A DNA stretch of 34,639 nucleotides, taken from Candidatus Omnitrophota bacterium. GTDB taxonomy: Bacteria > Ratteibacteria > UBA8468 > B48-G9 > JAFGKM01. A program made the translations under genes and the position numbers. Positions 16,544 to 26,193 of this stretch are shown here, in pieces (the first letter of the stretch is position 1; every line of letters begins with the position of its first letter). The stretch spans positions 1-34,639 of the forward strand of contig JAFGKM010000091.1 in NCBI GenBank assembly GCA_016928555.1. The letters are read 5' to 3'. The notes beneath the pieces are model-generated. The model searched no databases and had not been told where the DNA came from. It saw only the letters and a program-made list of their open reading frames with translations.

Positions 16544-18073
16544 TGCCCCCTTATATTTCGCTTTTCCTGTATTTTTCCTCAACAGGTAGCGGTTGATGGC
16601 GTTGATGTACGCCTTGCCGCTCGCCTCTATGATGTCGGTGCTTACGCCCTTCCCCGGCACCTTAAGCCCTCCCGTTTCCAGGGATACCGCCACTTCGCCC
16701 TGCGCATCCTGCCCGCCTGTCACGGCGGTTATTTTATACTCCTTAAGCACGGGCGAAATTCCCGTTATCCTGTCAATCGCCTTGTAAAGAGCATCAACCG
16801 GCCCGTCGCCCCTTGAAGCGTCCTCGTATACCTTGTCTCCCTTCTTAATCCTCACTGTTGCGCTCGGGATGGTGGAGGAACCGGATATAATGTGAAAATA
16901 CTCAAGCGTGTAAACCGGCTCGTCCGTCTTTATCTCCTCTTCTTCCGCAAGGACTATGAGGTCGGTATCGGTTATCTCTTTTTTCTTGTCTGCAAGCTTT
17001 TTGAATTTCTCAAAAATCTGCTCAATCTTTTCATCGCCCATCTGGAAACCGAGATTCTCAAGCCGCGCTTTCAACGCATGCCTGCCGGAATGTTTACCGA
17101 GCACAAGCTCGCTTTCCGGAACGCCTATCATGTCCGGGCTCATGATTTCATAAGTCGCGGGGTTTTTCAGAATGCCGTCCTGGTGTATTCCGGATTCATG
17201 CCTGAAGGCGTTTGTCCCTATGACCGCCTTGTTCGGCTGAACCGGAACCCCCGTCATGGAAGACACCATTCTGCTCGTCCTGTAAAGTTCCTTCGTCACG
17301 ATGTTTGTGGTGAGATTGTAAAAGTCCTTCCTTACGGACATGTTCATAACAATTTCTTCAAGAGCGGCGCTTCCCGCGCGTTCCCCTATCCCGTTTATCG
17401 TGCATTCAACCTGTCTTGCCCCGCATGTTACCGCGATGAGCGAGTTCGCCACAGCCAATCCGAGGTCGTTGTGGCAGTGAACGCTTATGACCACGTTGTC
17501 CGGAAGGTTTTTCCTCAAGAATTTTATGAGCGTTCCGTATTCTTCAGGCTCCGCATACCCAACAGTATCTGGGATGTTGATGGTTTTCACCCCCTGCGCT
17601 ATAACCGCCTTTGAAATTTCAAGGAGGAAATCCGGCTCGGTTCTTGAAGCGTCTTCGGGGGAAAACTCAACGTCGTTTATGTGTTTTTTCGCCATGGCGG
17701 ATTTCTCAACCGCTATCTTGAGTATCTCGTCCTTGGCCTTGTTCAGCTTATACTTCCTGTGTATTTCCGATGTCGCGAGAAATATGTGAAGGCGCGGTTT
17801 TGCAGCCGTTTCAAGCGACCTCAGCGCAATCTCAATGTCTTCGTCCCTGCATCTGGCGAGCGCGCAGACAACTGAACTTTTTATCCGTTCCCCTATGTTT
17901 CTGACCGCCTTTGCGTCGTCCGCGGAGGCAATGGGGAACCCGGCTTCTATCACATCTACGCCCAGGCGCTCCAGCTGTTCCGCAATCTTTATCTTCTCTT
18001 CGCTGGTTAAGCTTGCGCCCGGAGACTGCTCTCCGTCCCTCAACGTCGTGTCGAATATAATAACCTTTTCCAT
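16541..18073 (-). CDS. leuA: 2-isopropylmalate synthase
   Basis: [81 protein letters not shown]; start trimmed from 18232. Confidence 0.95.
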   Translation of the reverse strand: MEKVIIFDTTLRDGEQSPGASLTSEEKIKIAEQLERLGVDVIEAGFPIASADDAKAVRNIGERIKSSVVCALARCRDEDIEIALRSLETAAKPRLHIFLATSEIHRKYKLNKAKDEILKIAVEKSAMAKKHINDVEFSPEDASRTEPDFLLEISKAVIAQGVKTINIPDTVGYAEPEEYGTLIKFLRKNLPDNVVISVHCHNDLGLAVANSLIAVTCGARQVECTINGIGERAGSAALEEIVMNMSVRKDFYNLTTNIVTKELYRTSRMVSSMTGVPVQPNKAVIGTNAFRHESGIHQDGILKNPATYEIMSPDMIGVPESELVLGKHSGRHALKARLENLGFQMGDEKIEQIFEKFKKLADKKKEITDTDLIVLAEEEEIKTDEPVYTLEYFHIISGSSTIPSATVRIKKGDKVYEDASRGDGPVDALYKAIDRITGISPVLKEYKITAVTGGQDAQGEVAVSLETGGLKVPGKGVSTDIIEASGKAYINAINRYLLRKNTGKAKYKGA

Positions 18074-18335
18074 GGTTTTCTCCGTATTTCTACAACCTTT
18101 CATGCTACCACAAAATCCCCCCCTCTCCAAATAATATAATGCGGAATTGTTTTTCTTAAATTTAACAGAGATACAGCAACGCCATGCGGTTTCTGAAGCG
18201 GACGTCTGTTTGAGGAGCGGGCACGGATGCAATGATGTTTTTTATCAAGAGCGACGAAAGAAGCCGAACGCAGACCGCCTCGCCGGGGCGGGCAAGTGTC
18301 CCGACTGAAGAAAGCCGCATGGTGCTGCTGCCCTG

Positions 18336-19085
18336 TTACATGCGGTTTTCAAGTTCGTATATGATGAGAGCGGCGGCAATGACCGAGGCGGTCTCCACCC
18401 TCAGAATCCTTCTCCCCATGCTTGCGGGCATGGCTCCGCAGGCTTTCGCCAGCGAAACCTCATTTTCTGTATATCCTCCTTCGGGCCCCACGAAGATTTT
18501 AACGGAAGAGCCGCTTTTTACTTCCGGCAGATTTTTTACAATTTCCCTCAAAGAAGCGGTCGCCTGTTCCCAAAAGATTACGGATGCATCTGTTTTTATC
18601 TTAACCGCATCCTCAAACCTTATGAAATCCCCTATTTCCGTCACCATCTGCCTGCCTGCGATTCTGGATGATTCAGCGGCTATCTTTTCCCACCGCTTCA
18701 TTTTGCCCTTCTCCCTGCATGAAGTCAACGAGCAGATGACCCTTTCGCTCAGTACGGGGATTATTTTTTTTATGCCCAGTTGTGCAACATCCCTGATAAT
18801 GGAGTCCATCTTTCCTTTCTTGGGGATGCTCTGGAAAAGAAGCATATTGAAGGGCAATTCGGCGCCGGATACTTTTTTTGATTCCAGAAGGGATGCTTTA
18901 ATGTGTTCTCCGCCCGCCGTAAGAATTTTAACCGTGTGCTCAAAACCGGCACCGTCAAATCCGGAGAAGATGTCGCCTTCCTTCATCCTCAAAACTTTTG
19001 ACAGGTAGCGGAATGTGTTGCCCTTGATATTTACGGCATGTTTATCTGTAAGGCAGTCGCCCGGGTCAAGATATATCCTTTTCAT
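18336..19085 (-). CDS. rsmE: 16S rRNA (uracil1498-N3)-methyltransferase
   Basis: FVGPEGGYTENEVSLAKACGAMPASMGRRILRVETASVIAAALIIYE knotted-methyltransferase motif. Confidence 0.92.
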   Translation of the reverse strand: MKRIYLDPGDCLTDKHAVNIKGNTFRYLSKVLRMKEGDIFSGFDGAGFEHTVKILTAGGEHIKASLLESKKVSGAELPFNMLLFQSIPKKGKMDSIIRDVAQLGIKKIIPVLSERVICSLTSCREKGKMKRWEKIAAESSRIAGRQMVTEIGDFIRFEDAVKIKTDASVIFWEQATASLREIVKNLPEVKSGSSVKIFVGPEGGYTENEVSLAKACGAMPASMGRRILRVETASVIAAALIIYELENRM

Positions 19086-19104
19086 TGTTCAAAAGGGATG
19101 AAGG

Positions 19105-19722
19105 TTATTTGTACTTGCTCAGGTCAAATTCAAATTTGCAGGTATGCACGTCCGCAGTTTCCGGGTCAACGTTGAAAGTTGCGACGAGAATAACCTTTGC
19201 GTTTTCAGGTACGCTTTCTTTTTTGAATTTAACGCTTCCGGTTGCCGACTGGGTATAGTCCCTTCCCATCTGGCTGTAGGGAGGCATGAACATGTAATCC
19301 GGGGAAATTTCTTCTTCGCCGTGCCGAAGAATGAATTTAACGCTTCTTCCGAATTGCGGATATCCCCCGAAAAGCGTTACGTTGAAGGTTATATGATTGA
19401 CCTCTTCTTTCAATACCGCATTTATTGTTCTATCGTCAGGCTTTTTTCCTGCCAGCGCCGCTTCTTTCCCGAGAAGCGCAACCCTGAGGAAAGGCGTTAT
19501 TATGGTGGTGCTTCCCCTGCTTTCCCCGTAACCGATGTCCACCGTCCAGTCAGCCGTGAATTCTCTTATGGAAAGCTCAGAGTTCTTCGCCCCTAAATCA
19601 AGCGCTTCCTTTATCTGCGCTTCAGTCAGCGGAATAACGGTTCCTTCCGTGGTTCCCTTACTGCGGCATCCTGAAAAAACAAGCAACACTATTGCAAATA
19701 AAATCCCCACCCCTTTTTTCAT
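19105..19722 (-). CDS. putative lipoprotein of unknown function
   Basis: MKKGVGILFAIVLLVFSGCRSKG lipobox-type signal. Confidence 0.75.
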   Translation of the reverse strand: MKKGVGILFAIVLLVFSGCRSKGTTEGTVIPLTEAQIKEALDLGAKNSELSIREFTADWTVDIGYGESRGSTTIITPFLRVALLGKEAALAGKKPDDRTINAVLKEEVNHITFNVTLFGGYPQFGRSVKFILRHGEEEISPDYMFMPPYSQMGRDYTQSATGSVKFKKESVPENAKVILVATFNVDPETADVHTCKFEFDLSKYK

Positions 19723-19852
19723 TATTCCATCTCCTGTTTTTCTTGCCCTTTTATTTTACTAATTTATACTTTCATCTGTCTTTTGTCAAGTCGGAAATTT
19801 GACACAGTTCCTGAAAAATGGTAAAAGTAATGTCCAATGAACGGGGGTATTT

Positions 19853-20215
19853 ATGTACAGATGCATGTGCAGGTGCAAGGTAAAAGGCGGCAGGGTTACG
19901 GACAAAAACCTTTACTATGAAGGCAGTATCACGATTGACGCGAAAATTCTCAGCAGTGCGGGAATTTTGCCGGGAGAGATGGTGAATGTCCTCAATCTTA
20001 ACAGCGGAGTGAGAATATCCACATATGTCATAGAAGGAAAAGAAAATTCCGGCACGCTCTGCCTTAACGGGCCCGCCGCAAGGCACTTTGAAAAAGGCGA
20101 CGAAATAATCATACTCGGCATCTCTTTTGCCGAGGAATCCGAGATTGCTGAAAAATGGCGGATGAAGATAGTGGAACTTGACGATAATAACAGGATAAAG
20201 TTTGAAAATCGATAG
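19853..20215 (+). CDS. panD: aspartate 1-decarboxylase
   Basis: CKVKGGRVTDKNLYYEGSITIDAKIL with GS cleavage site; LNGPAARHFEKGDEIIILGISF. Confidence 0.9.
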   Translation: MYRCMCRCKVKGGRVTDKNLYYEGSITIDAKILSSAGILPGEMVNVLNLNSGVRISTYVIEGKENSGTLCLNGPAARHFEKGDEIIILGISFAEESEIAEKWRMKIVELDDNNRIKFENR

Positions 20216-21662
20216 AAAAAAAAGCCTTTTTTTCTGTTTTTCCCTCAGCATTGCCGGCGGAATTATCCTGTCCTTTGCGTTTCCCCCTTTTGACAGATGG
20301 CCGTTTGCCTTTTTTGCGCTGGTGCCCCTGCTTTATGCCGCATCCGGGAATTCAGCGAAAAATTTCCTGTTCGGCACAGCATACGGTTTCTTTTTCTATA
20401 TTTTTTCGTTCTTCTGGCTTTACAATGTCGCTGGTCCCGTCTATTTCCTTCTGGCGCTCTATCTCTCGCTTTTCTGGGGGCTCTTCCTTTACCTCGTTTT
20501 CGCCCTTCCGGAAAAAGGCAGGATATTTACCGCCGCTTTCGTATTCTTCCTTCTGGAAATCATAGTCTCCAATCTACTGACCGGATTCCCCTGGATTCTG
20601 CTGGGCTTATCTCAATGGAGGAATACGGCTGTCCTTAAGATTGCGGGGTTGTCGGGCATATATGGCATTTCCTTTCTAGTTGTGCTGGCAAATTTTTTCA
20701 TTTTTTATTCCTTCGGAAAAAGGCATCTTTTGTCATGGCTCGCCGCCGCGGCTGTCATTGCGGCCGCATTTTTCCTGCCGGACTCTGTTTCTTACGGCAA
20801 AACCTACAAGGCGGGGACTCTGTCGGTAATGGTTGTCCAGCCGAATATAAGCTCGGCGGAAAACAGGTCTATATATTCCGATTTGCACAATATCGGACTG
20901 CTGACAATCGAAAATCTGAAGGACAGAAAGCCGGATATTGTAATATGGCCGGAAAGCATCTTTCCGGACGACATCGGAGCAGAGCCGGAGATAATGGAAG
21001 GATTGAAGGCGCTGACGGAAGAACGCGAAATTGCCCTTATTCTCGGCACCTTCACCTCCGACGGGGGCGATTTTTACAATTCGGCCCTCTTTGTAGAAGG
21101 CGGTAAAATCCGGGTATACAGAAAGAATCATCTTGTTCCATACGGCGAGTTTATCCTAGGCGGAAGGCTCCTCATCATACGCAGTATATTTAAAAAGATT
21201 GCGGGTTACATGCCGGACGAAAAACCCGGCAGCGAGCTTGTGGTTTTTAGCGTAAAAGGGGCAAGGATAGCTCCGCTTATATGTTTTGAAAACATCTTCC
21301 CGGAAATGACGCGCAGTTTTGTCAGGGAGGGCGCCGAGGTTTTCGCGGTTATCACCAACGATTCATGGTTCGGCAGGTCTGCCGGCCCTTACCAGCATTT
21401 TGCGCATAACGCCCTGCGTGCGGCGGAGTCGGGCAGATACTTTGTACAGTGTTCCATCACGGGGATAAGCGGCATAGTTTCCCCTTGCGGAGTTATAGAG
21501 TCTGTTGCGGAAAAAAACGGAGAAAAACTGTTTGTTGAAGGCGTCCTGCTTCACGACATCCCCTTGATTCAGGGGAAGACGCCTTATGCGCAGGCTGGAG
21601 ACATTCCTCTCTTTATCCTTTCGCTTATTTTTACGGGAGCCGCATTATGCAGACGAAAATAA
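20202..21662 (+). CDS. lnt: apolipoprotein N-acyltransferase
   Basis: Multi-TM N-terminus; VVQPNI, IVIWPES, YRKNHLVPYGEFI, LICFENIFP, ITNDSWFG. Confidence 0.95.
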   Translation: MKIDRKKSLFFCFSLSIAGGIILSFAFPPFDRWPFAFFALVPLLYAASGNSAKNFLFGTAYGFFFYIFSFFWLYNVAGPVYFLLALYLSLFWGLFLYLVFALPEKGRIFTAAFVFFLLEIIVSNLLTGFPWILLGLSQWRNTAVLKIAGLSGIYGISFLVVLANFFIFYSFGKRHLLSWLAAAAVIAAAFFLPDSVSYGKTYKAGTLSVMVVQPNISSAENRSIYSDLHNIGLLTIENLKDRKPDIVIWPESIFPDDIGAEPEIMEGLKALTEEREIALILGTFTSDGGDFYNSALFVEGGKIRVYRKNHLVPYGEFILGGRLLIIRSIFKKIAGYMPDEKPGSELVVFSVKGARIAPLICFENIFPEMTRSFVREGAEVFAVITNDSWFGRSAGPYQHFAHNALRAAESGRYFVQCSITGISGIVSPCGVIESVAEKNGEKLFVEGVLLHDIPLIQGKTPYAQAGDIPLFILSLIFTGAALCRRK

Positions 21663-22321
21663 AAAAACTTGAGTCCGTTATAAGATACCGTTTCAAAAAC
21701 AAAGAGCTTATAGAACTTGCACTCACACACCCTTCCTACGAGAGCGAAAGGTCTTACGAAAGGCTGGAATTCCTTGGAGACCTTGTGCTTGACGCGGTGG
21801 TGGGAATAAATCTTTTCATGGAATATCCCGACGCCGAAGAATCGTTTCTGACCGACCTGAAATCCGCATACGTAAACAGCAAATACCTGCACAATGCGGG
21901 AGTTTCCATGAAGCTTGAGAAATTCATCAGGTACAGGAACTATGAGGCTCCGAGGCTGGACAATTTCATTGAGGGGATTATAGGAGCGGTATACCTTGAC
22001 GGCGGCTGGAAAAAGGTTGAAGTCCTGATAAAGAAATTCATACTTCACAAAAAAATAGAGCCTATAAGAAATTACAAAAACATTCTTTCCACGCTGTCAA
22101 AAAAGCATTTCCAGACCGAGCCCGCCTACGATATCGTCTCAGAAAAGGGGCTTCCCCACAAAAAGATATACAATGTCAGGGTGAAGATTCAAGGCAGAAA
22201 GTACGTCGGAAGAGGAACTGCAGGGACAAAGAAGGATGCCGAGATGCTTGCGGCCGAAAACCTGCTGTTCAAACTTGAAAAATACCGGAAGATAAAACAC
22301 GAGAGGCCCCTCAATTCCTGA
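21647..22321 (+). CDS. rnc: ribonuclease III
   Basis: ERLEFLGDLVLDAVV signature, NFIEGIIGAVYLDGGW, C-terminal dsRBD. Confidence 0.95.
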   Translation: MQTKIKKLESVIRYRFKNKELIELALTHPSYESERSYERLEFLGDLVLDAVVGINLFMEYPDAEESFLTDLKSAYVNSKYLHNAGVSMKLEKFIRYRNYEAPRLDNFIEGIIGAVYLDGGWKKVEVLIKKFILHKKIEPIRNYKNILSTLSKKHFQTEPAYDIVSEKGLPHKKIYNVRVKIQGRKYVGRGTAGTKKDAEMLAAENLLFKLEKYRKIKHERPLNS

Positions 22322-22342
22322 ATCCCGTCAGCAGAGTTGAAA

Positions 22343-22372
22343 ACTTGTAGCCGCAGGTCTTTAGCCTGCGAC
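22343..22372. repeat. hairpin repeat CGCAGGtctttagCCTGCG, possible bidirectional terminator
   Basis: 6-bp perfect stem between convergent rnc and yidC. Confidence 0.55.
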
Positions 22373-22412
22373 ACAGCCTATCGCGCTGCTATCTGGATGA
22401 ATAAAACGGGCA

Positions 22413-23963
22413 TTAGCGTTTGTGGACAAAGTATTGCTCAACCAGTCCAGCCATATTCATCGTTGTCCAGTACAGAAGCAGGCCCGCCGAGAAGTTGTAG
22501 AAAAGAAAGAGAAACATAATCGGCATCATATACGTAAGCGCCTTCTGCGACGGCTCCTGCGGCGTAAGCTTCTGCTGCCAGAATGAGGTCGCCGCCATTA
22601 TTATCGGCAGAAGATTCAGGTTGAATCCGCCTATATTTGCAATTGTATCGGGCAGGGATAAATCTTTTATCCACAGCATGAAAGGAGCTCCTCTCAAGAA
22701 AACCGAGTTTCTCAATGCTATGAAAAATCCTATGAATATGGGAAACTGCACCAGCATGGGCAGGCAGCCTCCCATGGGATTTATCTTGTACTCCCTGTAA
22801 AGGTTCATCAGCTCTTTCTGCATCTGCTGGGGGTTGCCCTTGTATTTTTTCTGCAGGTCCTGCATGTAGGGCCTTAATTTCTGCATTGCCTTCATTGAAC
22901 GCAGGCTTTTCATCGTTAACGGGAAGAAAACAATCTTTATTATCAGCGTCAGCAGAATGATGGTCCATCCCCAGTTTGGAATTACCCTGTGTATCTGGTA
23001 GAGTGCGGCAAAGAGAAATCTGCCCATGGCGGCAAAGACGCTGGTGCCGAAGACCTGTTTCTCCCCAATCTCTTTGCTTGCAATGAAATAATCCGCAGGT
23101 CCCGCATAAAAGGCAAATTCCAGTTTTTCTCTCTCCCCGGGCTTTATCTCAATGTTTTCATATATGAAGCCGATTTTTATATGTCCGTCTTCCGGAGAGA
23201 CAAAGCTTTTTGCGGCTTTTCCCGCACGCAGAAAAACAAGCCCGTAATTCTGTTTCACAGCAATCCAGTTAGTGTTCTCATATAAAGAAGAGGCTTTTAT
23301 GCGTGCGGCGTTCATTGTTGCCGTCTTGCCGCCCGTGTCTATTATTATCTCGGGGGGTATGAACTGTCTTCCCCTTGTTTTCAGGGGGGAGAGGTCTATT
23401 TTGCCGGCACTTACCGCGTAGTTTTTAATTACGGCGGTATCTGCGCTCTTATTGTATACGGCTATCTCTGACTTAAAGGTGTAAGAATCGGTTGGTATCG
23501 TTATGGCCTTTTCGGTCAGCAGATTCTGTGAGTAATTCTGAAAAACCAAAAGTTCACCGGTTTTTTGGAATTCATATACGGCAGAGGCGCTTTCCTCAAA
23601 GCCTTCCACATAATTCAAAAGCAGGTCGGAGCTTTCAAGAACGGGTATGGATGTTTCATCTTTCCTCGTGTATTCCTTCAATCCGATTTTCTTTATCATC
23701 CCTCCCGCCGTATCCAGCTTTATTATGAACCTGCCGTTTTCGTAAATCTTCTCTTCTCCGGATTCCGTTTCTGATGCAGGCTTGAATGAAAACGGCTTTT
23801 CCCCAGTCTCCGGAGTTTCTTTTTCCGCGGTTACGGCCGGAGGCTCTTCAGGTTTTACGGTCTGAGGAGCCTGTTTGCTCTGCATTTTCCCAAAGATAAG
23901 GATTATTGCTATCGCAAACGCAAAAGCTATTACCAGACGGATTTCCTCTCTCATTTTATCCAT
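22413..23963 (-). CDS. yidC: membrane protein insertase YidC/Oxa1
   Basis: N-terminal TM, periplasmic domain, NWGWTIILLTLIIKIVFFPLTMKSLRSMKAMQKLRPYMQDLQKKYKG. Confidence 0.96.
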   Translation of the reverse strand: MDKMREEIRLVIAFAFAIAIILIFGKMQSKQAPQTVKPEEPPAVTAEKETPETGEKPFSFKPASETESGEEKIYENGRFIIKLDTAGGMIKKIGLKEYTRKDETSIPVLESSDLLLNYVEGFEESASAVYEFQKTGELLVFQNYSQNLLTEKAITIPTDSYTFKSEIAVYNKSADTAVIKNYAVSAGKIDLSPLKTRGRQFIPPEIIIDTGGKTATMNAARIKASSLYENTNWIAVKQNYGLVFLRAGKAAKSFVSPEDGHIKIGFIYENIEIKPGEREKLEFAFYAGPADYFIASKEIGEKQVFGTSVFAAMGRFLFAALYQIHRVIPNWGWTIILLTLIIKIVFFPLTMKSLRSMKAMQKLRPYMQDLQKKYKGNPQQMQKELMNLYREYKINPMGGCLPMLVQFPIFIGFFIALRNSVFLRGAPFMLWIKDLSLPDTIANIGGFNLNLLPIIMAATSFWQQKLTPQEPSQKALTYMMPIMFLFLFYNFSAGLLLYWTTMNMAGLVEQYFVHKR

Positions 23964-24172
23964 TTTTTTAAAGGGTCACAGCCTCCCTTATTAAAGGGAT
24001 GGCATCTCAATATCCTTCTCAGTCCTGTAAAAACGCCTTTTACAGGCCCAAGCTGTTCTATCGCTTCTATCATGAACGAAGAGCAGGTAGGGTAGAACCT
24101 GCATCTTCTTCCCAGCACCGGGGAAACGGCACTCTGGTAGCACCTGATCAAAAAAATCAAGAACTTTTGCAT
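23951..24172 (-). CDS. yidD: membrane insertion efficiency factor YidD
   Basis: LIRCYQSAVSPVLGRRCRFYPTCSSFMIEAIEQLGPVKGVFTGLRRILRCHPFNKGGCDPL. Confidence 0.95.
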   Translation of the reverse strand: MQKFLIFLIRCYQSAVSPVLGRRCRFYPTCSSFMIEAIEQLGPVKGVFTGLRRILRCHPFNKGGCDPLKKWIK

Positions 24173-24453
24173 TTTACTCTCTCTGCGGCGATTTCCAGCT
24201 CACCGAGAATTTTCTCCCTGCCCGAAGGTTCTATCCCCTCTTTCAGGATAAAGAGATAGTCTCCGGCTTTGAAGTTTTTTCTCCAGAATTCACGAATGAT
24301 TCTTTTAAGGCGGCTTCTTTTTGAAGCCGAGCCGATTTTGCGTCCAGCTATAAAGCCTGTTTTATAATCGGCAGAGGGCTTAAAATATACCCTGAAGGAA
24401 GGAAAACTGTATCGCTTACCCGTTTTTAACAACAGAAACGCCTTTTTTTTCAT
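24157..24453 (-). CDS. rnpA: ribonuclease P protein component
   Basis: GFIAGRKIGSASKRSRLKRIIREFWR motif; adjacent rpmH. Confidence 0.92.
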   Translation of the reverse strand: MKKKAFLLLKTGKRYSFPSFRVYFKPSADYKTGFIAGRKIGSASKRSRLKRIIREFWRKNFKAGDYLFILKEGIEPSGREKILGELEIAAERVKCKSS

Positions 24454-24590
24454 CAGCAGACAACAAGTTTTTTTCTGCCTTTCCTTCTGCGGTTGTTCAA
24501 AACTCTTCTTCCGCCCTTGGTGCTCATTCTTGCGCGAAAACCGACATTGCGTTTTTTCTTTAATTTGTGCGGTTTATAAGTTTGCGACAT
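24453..24590 (-). CDS. rpmH: 50S ribosomal protein L34 (45 aa; below ORF-track size cutoff)
   Basis: Translated from minus strand: [50 protein letters not shown] overlap with rnpA. Confidence 0.95.
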   Translation of the reverse strand: MSQTYKPHKLKKKRNVGFRARMSTKGGRRVLNNRRRKGRKKLVVC

Positions 24591-24625
24591 TTATATTCTC
24601 CTTTTCTCCTCCCACATCCCTTCTT

Positions 24626-24662
24626 AATCCCCCTTTGTCAAAAGGGGGGGTGGGGGGATTTA
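24626..24662. repeat. GC-rich hairpin repeat unit (family of 16468)
   Basis: AATCCCCCTTTGTCAAAAGGGGGGGTGGGGGGATTTA. Confidence 0.75.
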
Positions 24663-24712
24663 GTGAGAGGGTCGTGATTTCGCTTTTCCCTCTTTGCCTC
24701 AACCTGCGCGCC

Positions 24713-24792
24713 TTGTCATTGTAAACCGTATTGTGGCACGGCAATCTGACACCGCTTGTCATTGCGAGGGACGAAGTCCCGCGGCAATCTCA
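24713..24792. repeat. TGTCATTGCGAG...CGGCAATCTCA repeat, one degenerate and one good copy in tandem
   Basis: 24713-24750 degenerate (ttgtcatt...cggcaatctga) and 24757-24792 (tgtcattgcgagggacgaagtcccgcggcaatctca). Confidence 0.7.
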
Positions 24793-24811
24793 ACATTGAA
24801 CAATTAGTATA

Positions 24812-25588
24812 TTATTTTAACCGGAATTTTTCAAATTTACTTTTTTGTAGCGAGGATAAAAACCTGCGGTCGGTGAGATTCAGATGCAGGGGTGTGATTG
24901 AAACGAAGCCGTTTTTAACGGTTTCAACGTCGCTTCCTTTTTCTCCGTCAACTGTCCTGAAAATTCCCTTGAGCCAGAAATAGGAACTCCCCCTCGGGTC
25001 CTGCCGTTCTTCGTATTCCTCTTCAAATCTCGCCTCGCTTTGGTAGGTGAGTTTTACGCCTTTTATTTCCGATAGAGTCAGGTCAGGGATATTTACATTA
25101 AGGATTGTATCTTTAGGCAGGTTAACCCTGTCAAGTTTTTTTATTATCTCAACGACTACGGCAGCCGCGGAATCAAAGTTGAAGTTTCTGCAACCGTCAA
25201 TTGATGCGGATATGGAAGGGATTCCTAAAATTGCTCCTTCTGCGGCGGCTGAAACAGTGCCGGAATAAAGAACGTCCATACCGAGGTTGGAGCATGGATT
25301 TATGCCGGAAACGAGTATGTCCGGTTTTTTTTTGAGTATTGAATTGACTGCTATCTTGACGCAGTCAACCGGAGTTCCGTTGACCACATGTGCATTAAAC
25401 CCCTTCTCGATTGTTATATGCCGGATTTTCAGAGGCGCAAAAAGATTAATGGCGTGGGCGACCGCGCTTTTTTCTGTTTCCGGCACGACCACGTCAACAT
25501 CTCCCAGCTTCGTGAGATACTTCCATATTGACTTCAGTCCGTCTGAGTAGACGCCGTCGTCATTGGTCAGCAAAATCCTCTTCTTCAT
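24812..25588 (-). CDS. surE: 5'/3'-nucleotidase SurE
   Basis: MKKRILLTNDDGVYSDGLKSI, VVNGTPVDCVKIA, VSGINPCSNLGMDVLYSGTVSAAAEG; start trimmed. Confidence 0.95.
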   Translation of the reverse strand: MKKRILLTNDDGVYSDGLKSIWKYLTKLGDVDVVVPETEKSAVAHAINLFAPLKIRHITIEKGFNAHVVNGTPVDCVKIAVNSILKKKPDILVSGINPCSNLGMDVLYSGTVSAAAEGAILGIPSISASIDGCRNFNFDSAAAVVVEIIKKLDRVNLPKDTILNVNIPDLTLSEIKGVKLTYQSEARFEEEYEERQDPRGSSYFWLKGIFRTVDGEKGSDVETVKNGFVSITPLHLNLTDRRFLSSLQKSKFEKFRLK

Positions 25589-25652
25589 ATAGTTCCTAGC
25601 CATATTTCCATTTTACGGAAATTTTGGAGATATGCCAAATTATATTTCCATA

Positions 25653-25996
25653 TTACAACAATTGTTTCTCTTTAAAGCTGAAAAATCCATTTTTCACTAC
25701 GATAATATGATCAAATATTTCTATTCCTAAAAGTTTACCGGATTCTACTAATCTTCTGGTAATTGCTAAATCATCTTCTGCCGGTTCGGGGTCGCCCGAC
25801 GGATGATTGTGAGCTAATATTACTTTAGCGGCTAAATTTCTTACTCCCGGTTCAATACATTTTCGCCCTTTTTGCCGGAGCGTAAAAGGATAGCTAAGAG
25901 TTCAGAGTTGGAGAGTCTTTCTTGACCATATTGGATTAATTTTTCACGAGGTCGTTCTACTTTCGGTAATTGCTTTATAGTTTTTTTATTTGCATA
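25653..25996 (-). pseudogene. radC (JAB/MPN domain) remnant with internal deletion and frameshift
   Basis: N-part KQLPKVERPREKLIQYGQERLSNSELLAILLRSGKKGE, then different frame IEPGVRNLAAKVILAHNHPSGDPEPAEDDLAITRRLVESGKLLGIEIFDHIIVVKNGFFSFKEKQLL*. Confidence 0.88.
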
Positions 25997-25999
25997 TGC

Positions 26000-26029
26000 T
26001 GAGATTGCCGCGCTTTGCTCGCAATGACA
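26000..26029. repeat. inverted copy of the TGTCATTGCGAG...GGCAATCTCA repeat
   Basis: tgagattgccgcgctttgctcgcaatgaca; reverse complement matches 24757-24792 ends. Confidence 0.7.
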
Positions 26030-26051
26030 AAAAGCGTCGGTTCGAGATTAG

Positions 26052-26123
26052 TGGAGCAGAGCGGAGTTGAACCGCCAACCTTCCGCATGCGAAGCGGACG
26101 CTCTCCCATTGAGCCACTGCCCC
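26052..26123 (-). tRNA. tRNA-Ala (anticodon CGC)
   Basis: GGGGCAG/CTGCTCC acceptor with G3:U70 pair; D-arm GCTC-GAGC; anticodon arm TCCGC-TTCGCAT-GCGGA; T-arm GGCGG-TTCAACT-CCGCT; CCA not encoded. Confidence 0.92.
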
Positions 26124-26193
26124 GTTAAAACTGTCTTATTATACTACGGGAAGGAAGGGAATTCAATATCATGTAAGAGTTGGGAATCTGCGG

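Noticed and set aside
16892-17614. 240-aa plus-strand ORF
   Set aside because: Antisense within leuA, no family resemblance.
18232-19008. 258-aa plus-strand ORF
   Set aside because: Antisense to rsmE, whose SPOUT motif is clear.
24626-24662. CRISPR-like or terminator-only interpretation of GC-rich hairpins
   Set aside because: Copies are dispersed at different intergenic sites with no regular spacers; better described as a REP-like family, though individual copies may terminate transcription.
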